A stretch of DNA of 25,267 bases from positions 1-25,267 of the forward strand of contig JABUQX010118666.1 of the NCBI GenBank assembly GCA_015478945.1, given 5' to 3'. This document shows, piece by piece, positions 17,716 to 25,267 of this stretch. Every line of letters starts with the position of its first letter. Positions within the stretch are counted from its first letter, which is position 1. Under the pieces are notes generated by a model. That model made no database searches. It saw only the letters and a list, made by a program, of their open reading frames with translations, and was not told the DNA's origin. Both the position numbers and the translations under genes were made by a program. The DNA is from Trachelipus rathkii. Lineage: Eukaryota; Arthropoda; Malacostraca; Isopoda; Trachelipodidae.

Positions 17716-18881
17716 GCGATAATGGACCAGAGTTTGTAGGGCAGGCGTTTGAGGAAATGTTGAGTGATTGGGGAATTGAGCATGTGAGAACAACCCCTTA
17801 TATGCCTAGTTCGAATGGTTTGGCTGAGAGAACAGTACGAACGTTGAGCGAGATGTTGCGAATGATGAGTGAAAAGGAGAATGATTGGGATTATTGGCTG
17901 GGAAGAGTGTTGTGGGCGTATAATATGACTGTGCATAGGGCAACTGGTATGTCTCCGTGTATGTATGTGATGAATTTTGAGAAGTTTGTGAAACCTAGGT
18001 TGGGATTGCCTGAAAGTGATAGGGAAGTGTGGAGAAAAGGAAGTTTGAAGTTTGCTAGTTTTGAGGTAGGGGATAAAGTTTTGAAAGAGGTGATTGTGAA
18101 AGGGCGTTTGAATGTGAGTAAGATGAGAGAGAAGTTTGAGGGGCCGTATATTGTGAAAAAGGTTTGGTCGAATGGGGTTAGTTATGTGTTAGCGAGTGAG
18201 AAGGATGGTATTGTGAATGAGTTTAGAGCGCATCAGATGCAGTTGAGGCCATGGAGGGAGCCGCCTGGATATTTGAAGGCTCACCCAGTATATGAGTTTT
18301 TGGTGAATGACGATGAAAGGGACGAGAATGTGGAAGGAGTGGATGACCTGTGGTTGAAAGGGAAAGAGTTAGTGTTGGTTGAGAAAATAAGGAAAAAGAG
18401 ACGTAAAGGCAGTAAATCAGGGACATTGAAAAGATTGTTTGATGAGGACGATGAAAATGATGAGTATTTTTCGGGATTTTGGTGGGATCATGGAGAAAAT
18501 GCACAGAGTTTGAAAAGAAGTACGTATACTGTGTGTAAGTTTCCATTAGATGAGAGCGAAAGTGTGCTAGCAGGATTGAGAGATGTTAGGGATAGGAGTG
18601 TGAATATGAGAGTGGAAGATGTGGATAAATTCTGTATGGAATTGGATGAAGTGGTGAATGAGATAAAAGCGAATGCAATGGTGAGAGAGATTGGTAAAGA
18701 CATTTCGGAAATTTCAAGGGAGATAAGTAGGTTAGAAGGGATGAATGTAGTGAATGAATTGGTTGTTGTTGAGAAAGTTGAAAGTGAAAATAGGGACGAA
18801 GTTCAGGAAATTAGGAGGCCGTGCACGCGGAGTAGAGGTCGAGTAGAAGAGTATGATTGGGTTATGAAGAAGGGATTATAG
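17685..18881 (+). CDS. Integrase, second part of catalytic core, GPY/F domain and long C-terminal tail
   Basis: The continuation of integrase in a shifted frame. Catalytic D12 (LSDNGPEF) and E48 (NGLAERTVRTL) are separated by 35 residues, giving with D162 of the previous frame the D,D-35-E triad. A GPY/F module follows at about 115-190 (FEVGDKVL, then KFEGPYIVKKVW with G153-P154-Y155), typical of Ty3/gypsy and retroviral-like integrases. Residues about 200-398 form a charged tail with a basic KIRKKRRKG patch, an acidic DEDDENDE patch and helix-prone stretches. I see no chromodomain or membrane segment in the tail, so no env. The stop at 18879-18881 lies 60 nt before the purine tract. The nominal start is only a frame boundary. 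Confidence 0.93.
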   Translation: MCVCKPKRMLSDNGPEFVGQAFEEMLSDWGIEHVRTTPYMPSSNGLAERTVRTLSEMLRMMSEKENDWDYWLGRVLWAYNMTVHRATGMSPCMYVMNFEKFVKPRLGLPESDREVWRKGSLKFASFEVGDKVLKEVIVKGRLNVSKMREKFEGPYIVKKVWSNGVSYVLASEKDGIVNEFRAHQMQLRPWREPPGYLKAHPVYEFLVNDDERDENVEGVDDLWLKGKELVLVEKIRKKRRKGSKSGTLKRLFDEDDENDEYFSGFWWDHGENAQSLKRSTYTVCKFPLDESESVLAGLRDVRDRSVNMRVEDVDKFCMELDEVVNEIKANAMVREIGKDISEISREISRLEGMNVVNELVVVEKVESENRDEVQEIRRPCTRSRGRVEEYDWVMKKGL

Positions 18882-18941
18882 AAGAATGGAATATATGATG
18901 AATGATAGTTGGTGTGGTTGGTTCAAATATGATACAAACTT

Positions 18942-18953
18942 AGGTGGGAGGGA
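18942..18953 (+). promoter_or_regulatory. Polypurine tract AGGTGGGAGGGA
   Basis: It directly abuts the TGTG start of the 3' LTR, the place where plus-strand DNA synthesis is primed. One T interrupts the purine run. Confidence 0.78.
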
Positions 18954-19992
18954 TGTGGTGATCTGTAGGTAGGTAAGTATGTTTAAAGTATAAGTCCGAG
19001 ATGAATGATAGTCAGGCAGGCCACTTTGAATTCAAAGGATGTCCAGGTATGTGAAGAAAGTCTATTTTTGTTTGTTTGTATCATATTGCTTTATTGCTTC
19101 ATTGCTTATTATTATTTATTTTTTATCTACCTGGGGGCAAGAATTAAAACAAGACTGTGAACACGTTGGTGGTGCTGGTTTGGGATAGCTGGCCTTAAAG
19201 TTCGATTTCCTGTGGTCATCTGGTGTTACCACCTGCATAGGGGATAAAGCACGTTAAAAGGGTAGTAAAAGGTAGTTTATATTCATTATGATTGTGAAGC
19301 TGAGGAATGAGGGATTGTGAGATGAGTGATTGAGGGAGTGTATGGTGTGTGAATCAGAGTGGGGGGTGACGAGCTCACTTGATAAGATTACTGGCCGCTA
19401 TCGTTTCTTTATTTATCTTCGGTTGTTGGTTTACCTTGTTTCTTTCTTTTTCTCTCGCGGCGCGGAGCTCCGAATTTCCTATTAGGATGCAAGTAGAGTG
19501 TGTGTTGGATGTTACTGTTTTTTTTTTGACTTGTTGACTTCTTAGTTTTTTTTCTTTTCCAGTTTTATACCCGAGTGCTGAAGCACAGTGGTTTCTACCA
19601 GAGGGTATATTTTTTTTGTTTAAATAATTGTTGGCTTATGTTTTGGATGACTGTGGTGGTGCACACGAGAAGATTGACGATTTCACGCTTGACGAGAGAG
19701 AGGTAATATATATAATATTTTTTATCTTATAATTTATTTTATTTTTATTGCTTATTCCTTTATTACTGATTATTATTATTATTGATTTTTATTATTATTA
19801 TTATGTAATGTGTGTGAAGCGAATGTGTTTAGTTTTTAAAGGTTCGTTTTTTCTATTTTTTTAGTTTTGTTCTTCGTCCGTTCAAAGGGTTTGGTTTTGT
19901 GTTTGGTTTGAAGACTGGTGTGCTCCTCCCTACTCAGCCTGAGGGAAGGAACAAGCTTGATTGTCCAGAGTGAGGTAGGAATTATTTATTTC

Positions 19993-20038
<46 letters not shown>

Positions 20039-21387
20039 CATTATGGTCATTTTATTTATTTATGGTAAAGGAGTGAAAATCTTTAAGGTGTAATTGTTTT
20101 TTCAGTTGGCTGTTTTTTCTTTTGTTTCGTTTGACGGATTGTCAGGGCTTGAAGAGTCAGGAATCGGAATTTTATAGAGAAAAAAAAACTGGATGATTAT
20201 CCAGGTAAGGGATATTTATTTATTTATATGCATTATTTGATTTGATGATTTAGGTAATTTTAATTTGATTTCAATTGCATTATTTGCTTTATGAATTTGA
20301 TTGCATCATTTAATTTATGGCTTTGCTTTCATTATTTGCTTTAAGGCATTATTTAATTTAATTATTTAATTTAATGAATGAACCTAGTAATAGAATTGTA
20401 ATGTTAAAGTAACAAACTTTGAATGATTTTTTTTCTATTATTGTTATTATTTATTATATTTATTTTTGCTAAGTTTCATAATGGTCAGAATGTTTTTTTC
20501 TCTTCTCCAGTTTTTTTTTTCCTGGCTTTTTTTTGTTTGCTGCCTTTTACTGGAGTAAAACCCCGGCTCGACTTGGATCGACGGCTGATCTGCGCACTCC
20601 GCAGGAGAACATTGGAAATATTGTATATAATAAACTGAAGATTATAACGGAAATAAATTGAAATAAAAAGAAATTATTTATTGAAAATTCTAAATAGAAA
20701 AATAGAAAAAGACTATTATATAACAGAAATAAATTGAAATAAAAAGAAATTATTTGAAAGTTCTAAATAGAAAAAGACTATTATATAAAGTGAAAATAGA
20801 GAATAATTAAGAAATTAAAAACGTTGAAAATTGATAAAATTGAAAGAACTATAGATAGAAAGAAAAAATTAGAAGACACTAAATGTTCCCCCCCCCCCCC
20901 CCCCAACTATTATATGCAGTAAAGATAAAAAATAATTAAGAGATTAAAATATAATTTGTAATTTTTAGATATATGTTATATATGTTATACTCAATGATGT
21001 TCTTGAGATTCTGAAGCAATTGAAGGTTATATTTTTTAGGATTACGGTTATCTATTTTAGGATTAAGGTATTTATTTATTTCATTGTAGGATTAAGGTAT
21101 TATTTTATTGCATTGTAGAATTAAGGTATGTGAGTATCGGTATCGGACGGTATCGGTATCGGAGTGGATCAGTGTCATTATTTGTTATTTAGATAGTGGT
21201 ATCGGTATCGGCCTGTATCAAAATTGGTTGTTTTGAAATTTGTTTAATAAATTCTTATTGGTTTTGGTTGTTCGGTGTTTTCTTTTTTTTCCTGCGTTTT
21301 ATTCTTCCGTTAAGAGACTCACGACTAAAACAAATAGTGAACGGGATCGAACCCCACCACATATTGTGGAGAATCGAACCCACCACA
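18954..21387 (+). repeat. 3' LTR (about 2434 bp)
   Basis: It matches 9273-11723. Differences are unevenly spread. Many 1-nt indels fall in the first 300 bp (for example around 19140-19260), there is long near-identity after that, a rearranged stretch near 20375-20400, and a longer C run (from about 20887). It keeps the splice-like motifs, tandem A-rich block, TATAAAG (20784), TATCGG cluster, AATAAA (21246) and duplicated terminus. Confidence 0.92.
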
Positions 21388-21391
21388 AGCA
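21388..21391. repeat. Right target-site duplication AGCA
   Basis: Matches 9268-9271 on the other side of the element. Confidence 0.65.
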
Positions 21392-22158
21392 GAATGGACA
21401 AAGTAGTGAATCATTTCTTGGCATATGGTACTAGGCATACTGTACGTAAGATTTGTATGACCAATACATAAGCAAGCTAAGATAACTTTCCTTTGAATAA
21501 ATGTAGATGATCAATTCTCTAATGTGGAACCTCCTCCCAACATGTGCGGAATTCCCCGTCGTAGAAAAGCACAAAAATCAGCAGTGGGCAGATGGCTTCA
21601 CTTGCTGTATCGAGGTATGTACTTCTTAGAGGTAACCTTGTGGTAGTCAGCCTATCTGCCTGTTTACTTTCTTTGGAAACTCACGAGAGAAGGAGCCCAG
21701 CAGAACGTCAGTTCTTTTTCTTTTCATGTTTAGAAGCAAATGAGTTCGAATGATGAATGCCAAGGGATTTCTCATCGAATGGTCAAGGTAATGCTATCAA
21801 CTATATCATAGATATGGGCGAACTGGGAGAAAGGGTAAGGGAAGACCGTAGAATCCAGAGAGACAGCTGAAGATGCCACTCCCTCATTTATCTCAGAGCC
21901 ATCAGTGTAAACCGGCATTGAATATGCATGAATATCTCAGTGGGATGGAAAAGAAACTTTCAAGAGACGGTGTAATTCTCATTTGGCACACTATAGAGGA
22001 TGGAGATGTCCAACTTGTAGAGGCAATAATATTATAAATATACAAAAACAAATAATAATGATAAAACCTGAGCAATAGGGATGAGCTCAACAGAACATCA
22101 ATATTTAGCTTTTATTATTTTGACATTAGGCAAAGTTGGGTGATTCCAGAAAATTTAT
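21392..22158. other. Unrecognised unique sequence right of the LTR element
   Basis: Mixed composition with many stops in every frame. Donor-like (CGAGGTATGTAC near 21612) and acceptor-like (CATGTTTAG near 21724) motifs exist, but no exon can be supported. It should be the continuation of the sequence left of 9272 before the element inserted. Confidence 0.45.
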
Positions 22159-22169
22159 ATAATAATAAC

Positions 22170-22219
<50 letters not shown>

Positions 22220-22322
22220 TAAAAAAAAAATAATAATAATAATAATAAAAAATAATAATAATAATAATGATAATAATAATAATAATAATAATCAATAATC
22301 AATAATTCAATAATAATAATAA
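22159..22322. repeat. (AAT)n-rich microsatellite
   Basis: A long AAT array with A-run and ATC interruptions. Confidence 0.94.
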
Positions 22323-22940
22323 TTGATTAAATTGATCTTATGTTCTCTTCAATTTCAGGTGAAGGTGTTGATGGATTGTAGATTGAATCAAAGGAAAGAA
22401 AGAGTTGGGTTAAGATATGTGGGAAGGTTTAGGCATTAGAGATTGTTAGAACTTGTAGTATATTGGTTAGATATTCTATTTATCTATAAAATAGTCTAAC
22501 ATATATTTTTATTTTTATAGCGACTTGCTATAATATATAAGTTTAAGAGTGCCCACGGCTTTAGTTTATTTTTCTCATTATTTTATTTAATTAAATTAAG
22601 TAGTTATTAAACGCTAAATAAAAAGGATAATTAAGTAAATCAATATCGTAGCATTGCTCACAATAAATAATAATAGTCAATTAAGAATCATCAACTGACT
22701 TAAAATTTGGTACCAATACTTTTTAATTCCTAATCCAAAAATAGGAAAAGTATTGTTTCAAATACAGAACAAAACTTTTTATCAGTTTCCAGGATGTCTT
22801 TATTTCTTTATCCTCCCTTCATTTCATACACCTGACAGTAGTGCGCGTAACATGCACGAAAATTTGAATAGCTAAGTAAAAGTACATGACGTAAGTCAAA
22901 AGGAAAGCTCCCCACACACTTAAGTGACAGCTCGTCGCAA

Positions 22941-22943
<3 letters not shown>
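22323..22943. other. AT-rich unrecognised sequence
   Basis: An acceptor-like TTCAATTTCAG at about 22349-22359 precedes GTGAAGG, but the frames beyond close quickly. No gene, RNA or transposon signature is visible. Confidence 0.45.
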
Positions 22944-22999
<56 letters not shown>

Positions 23000-23002
23000 C
23001 AC
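22944..23002. repeat. A42 homopolymer followed by (CA)n
   Basis: An uninterrupted run of A from 22944 to 22985 passes directly into about eight CA units. On the minus strand this reads LINE sequence, then (TG)n, then poly-T. The homopolymer length is likely to be uncertain in any assembly. Confidence 0.9.
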
Positions 23003-23345
23003 CCACCCTAGAGCTTCAAATCGTCGCGAAGGACCTTTACTGTGCTATCTCGTTAATTTGAAGAGTTCATCCCCTGAGCCAGGGCCCACAATCATACCGT
23101 CTCACAAAAATCACGTCATTCACTCCAATTATGAACTTTTCTTAACACCTATGCCAAACTCGCATTCCTACAGACTCAAACAACTTTTTCTTCAATCTCC
23201 CATCAAGTCTATTTCCAGTACACTCACCAATATACATTCACTTAATCAACCGACTATTATCCATCCTTTCCATATGACCAAACCATCATAATATAATCTG
23301 ATTTACATTTAAGTCTTTTTTCACACCACAGAACTCATTAACACG
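23003..23345 (-). pseudogene. LINE 3'-end fragment, copy 3, minus strand
   Basis: On the minus strand this matches the end of the LINE ORF and its 3' untranslated part (compare 4340-4675). It contains the equivalents of ATGGTTTGGTCATATGG, the cysteine-less C-terminal region and the GGGCCCTGGCTCAGGGGATGAAC block near 23074-23096. It is truncated at both ends: at the left inside the 3' untranslated part (CTAGGGTGG) against (CA)n, and at the right against (TA)n. No frame is open for long. Confidence 0.72.
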
Positions 23346-23442
23346 TTAATTCCTATATATACTATTTATATTATATATATAATATTATATATATATAATA
23401 TATAATATATATATATATATAAATAATAGATATATTATATGA

Positions 23443-23483
<41 letters not shown>

Positions 23484-23485
23484 AT
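23346..23485. repeat. (TA)n microsatellite between LINE copies 3 and 4
   Basis: TA-rich arrays with interruptions. They adjoin the 5' side of copy 3 and the 3' side of copy 4. Confidence 0.9.
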
Positions 23486-24708
23486 AATATTTCTTTCTAT
23501 TCTTATCTTCACCTTCCTCTTTTGCCCCAAGATTGCAGTAAAGTGCTGTACAAGCACCTCGGAAAAGAAAAGAGTAGGTTGTAGAGGAAACATGACAAAC
23601 GTCCGAAAAGCAAAAGCCCAGCCGTTCACCGCCCTCTTTTTGGGTTTTTTATATATATCATTAAATTAGTGAGAGCTCGTCAACAGACAGAAAATCCACC
23701 CTAGAGCATCATGGGACAGCGACGGACCCTCAACTATGTAATATCGGCTCGTCAATGTAAGGTTCATCCCTGGCCCAGGTGGCCACAACCATCCCCCATA
23801 ACAAAAACCCCGCCTTCTCTCCTATCATGACAACCTTTATTCTCGCCTCTGCCAAACTCACATTATCTCCTCCTTCAGACATTCGTTCACCGACTCAATC
23901 CACTTTCTCATTCGCTCTCCCAGCCGGTCGGATTCGCCAACACCACTCACCACTCATACATCCCGCTTTAACAACCAAACTATCAATCATCCTTTTCCGA
24001 TGACCAAAAACGCATCTCACATACTTTCATTTTTCTCTCATTTACCCCTTCTCACACCACACCACTCTCTAATTCGTTCATTCCTCTCATTTTATCAATT
24101 TCTTCTCACACCTAGCACACCCTAAGATTAGTCCATCTGAAACACATTGTACTTTAGAATCTATACTTCTTATTCCAGACCATAGTCTCACTGACCAATA
24201 CAATGAACCACATGGTCAACAACAATTACCCTCATGAAAGACCTATAGCACACTCAAGATTAGTCCCCTTAGCATTCACAACGATTTAATTGCACCGAGC
24301 CACCTCCTGCCATTCACAACTTTCCTCTACACTCTGCATCGTCACGTTCCCTTCTCATGCCAACATACTGAACCTAAATAATTTAAACTCCAGGGACACT
24401 GTTGCTAGCTGGCTCACCTCTAAAACATAACTTCACACTGCAGGAGTGTCACTCACCTCACCAACCCAATTAACCTTACCGTCTTATCCCACGATTTACT
24501 ATTCAGCCCTCCTTTTACACACCCTGCGCCCAAACTCTCTACCAATCCCATCTCAACAACTCTCTTCCAGGCATTCGCCCACAGAACCAAAGCATTCCGC
24601 AATATAATAGTAGCGGCCCATCGCACTCAACTCCATTCTTCCACACATTCTAACACCATCTTCCTTGCATCCCACCTCAATTCTTATCATAACCCCATCT
24701 AACAAACT
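23486..24708 (-). pseudogene. LINE ORF2 C-terminal half and 3' untranslated part, copy 4, minus strand
   Basis: Read on the minus strand from 24708, it starts in the RT region just before the catalytic block: DGVMIRIEVG is homologous to copy 1 near 3731. The YADD equivalent near 24610 is destroyed. It continues through the FKYLG region (about 24380) and the GRPK block (about 23900) to the CTTGGGGCAAAAGAGGAAGG end, then GAAGATAAGAATAGAAAG into (TA)n, the same terminal series as copy 1 at 4810-4850. It is heavily mutated with no long frame. The left flank at 23509-23660 is the 3' untranslated part. Confidence 0.8.
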
Positions 24709-24800
24709 TGATATATAATATACTATATAATTATATATTAGTATCATATAACATATATATATATATATAATATAGATATATATATATAGTTATATATAAT
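24709..24800. repeat. (TA)n microsatellite
   Basis: TA arrays adjoining the 5' edge of LINE copy 4. Confidence 0.88.
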
Positions 24801-24814
24801 ATAATCGATAAAAG

Positions 24815-24936
24815 GCGATATCGTGTGTGCTGGTGTGTTGTGATGTGTGTGTATTGTTAAATGTGACTCTAATGTAGGTGTGTGTGGTGTGGTGTGTGTG
24901 GTGTGATGTGTGGTGTGGTGTGTGATGTGATGTAGT
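24815..24936. repeat. Degenerate TGTGG/TGTGA repeat
   Basis: GT-rich sequence made of TGTG units with GG, GA and TT interruptions. It precedes the last LINE fragment. Confidence 0.85.
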
Positions 24937-24949
24937 GTCGATCAAATTT

Positions 24950-25267
24950 GTAAACTGAACACAAACTGATTGAGAAGAATAAATTGTATTTTAGGTTTCA
25001 TGAATTTGCAGCAGGCGTATGACAGGATAACTAGGGGAAGCCTATAGCAGAGGTATGAATATACGGTGTTGGTAGGTAGGCTTCTGAATGAATCGAAAAT
25101 ATGTTATTGGACAATAATGAAGCGTGTGTAAGATTAATGAGTTAAAGTGATGGTTTCATATGATAGCCAGAGGATCGGCATGGAAGTGTTCTCCTTGTCA
25201 GGGGGGAACTGATAAAAATTTGTGATAGGAATGAGGTTATGAAAGAATATAGATAATCTCTCTTCTT
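24950..25267 (+). pseudogene. LINE ORF2 RT fragment, copy 5, running off the window
   Basis: It matches copy 1 from about 3460 and copy 2 from about 6290: GAGAAGAATAAATTGTATT, then the equivalent of the DLQQAYD block (AATTTGCAGCAGGCGTATGA near 25006-25022) and the ATGAAGCGTGTGTAAG segment (near 25117). It is frameshifted and more diverged than copies 1 and 2. The rest lies beyond the window. Confidence 0.75.

Larger units (their letters stand above)
9273..21387 (+). mobile_element. 12.1-kb Ty3/gypsy-like LTR retrotransposon with OTU-like domain and two retropepsins
   Basis: A complete element by structure: two long direct terminal repeats beginning TGTG and ending CACA, a flanking AGCA duplication, a tRNA-Lys primer-binding site 6 nt after the 5' LTR, a purine tract immediately before the 3' LTR, and gag then pol on the plus strand. 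RT, RNase H and a GPY/F-bearing integrase located after RT identify it as Ty3/gypsy-like. Unusual points are the LTR length (about 2.45 kb), five zinc knuckles, and an OTU-like domain plus a second aspartic protease between RNase H and integrase. No env-like frame is present: only about 60 nt separate the pol stop from the purine tract. Pol contains frame changes and one stop codon, so this copy is probably not autonomous if the sequence is accurate. Differences between the LTRs indicate age or assembly error. Confidence 0.93.

Noticed and set aside
11573..18703. Numerous minus-strand open frames opposite gag and pol (for example 12000-12401, 14427-14780, 15994-16377)
   Set aside because: They are shadows created by the strong G-over-C skew of the coding strand. 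None has a recognisable motif, and gag/pol on the plus strand explains the region.
18285..18881. Chromodomain at the integrase C-terminus
   Set aside because: The aromatic cage pattern and the usual YxVExIL-type block are absent.
18882..18953. Possible env gene after integrase
   Set aside because: Only about 70 nt lie between the pol stop and the 3' LTR, and the integrase tail has no signal peptide or membrane segment.
20423..20638. 71-residue frame in the 3' LTR
   Set aside because: It is built from T-rich sequence (Phe/Leu runs), contains a candidate splice acceptor, and the 5' LTR equivalent is not conserved as a protein.

Overview
The window looks like repeat-rich intergenic DNA from an arthropod, most likely a decapod crustacean. 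The grounds are very dense (TA)n, (GA)n and (AAT)n microsatellites, several decayed copies of a LINE family resembling decapod endonuclease-reverse transcriptase elements, and no prokaryotic gene organisation. The taxon is an inference from style. I found no host protein-coding gene, rRNA gene or tRNA gene that I can support.

Layout. 2-1304: remnant of a Ty1/copia pol (RT plus RNase H) with several frame breaks. 1305-2612: AT-rich DNA, microsatellites and a perfect 75-bp tandem duplication. 2613-4845 and 5491-7634: two plus-strand copies of one LINE family, separated by a roughly 350-bp (GA)n array and flanked by (TA)n. 7635-9272: microsatellites and unrecognised sequence, with one weak exon-like piece. 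9273-21387: a 12.1-kb Ty3/gypsy-like LTR retrotransposon. 21388-22943: unrecognised sequence plus an (AAT)n tract. 23003-24708: two minus-strand fragments of the LINE family. 24950-25267: the start of a further plus-strand LINE fragment.

The centrepiece is the LTR element. It has about 2.45-kb LTRs (TGTG...CACA), a 4-bp AGCA duplication at its ends, an exact 18-nt primer-binding site for tRNA-Lys(CUU) and a polypurine tract touching the 3' LTR. Gag has five CCHC knuckles and ends just after a GGGTTTA heptamer in the correct phase for -1 frameshifting into the protease frame. Pol order is retropepsin 1, RT, RNase H, an OTU-like domain with Ser where the nucleophilic Cys is expected, a second retropepsin, then integrase (HHCC, D-D-35-E, GPY/F) with a long C-terminal tail. 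The extra OTU-like plus protease block between RNase H and integrase is the most unusual thing here. Pol is split by frame changes and one stop, so this copy is probably not autonomous as read; some breaks may be assembly indels.

The long LTRs also carry several well-formed acceptor/donor pairs that mark exon-sized segments, followed by a polyadenylation signal. This suggests that spliced, apparently non-coding sequence lies inside the LTR.
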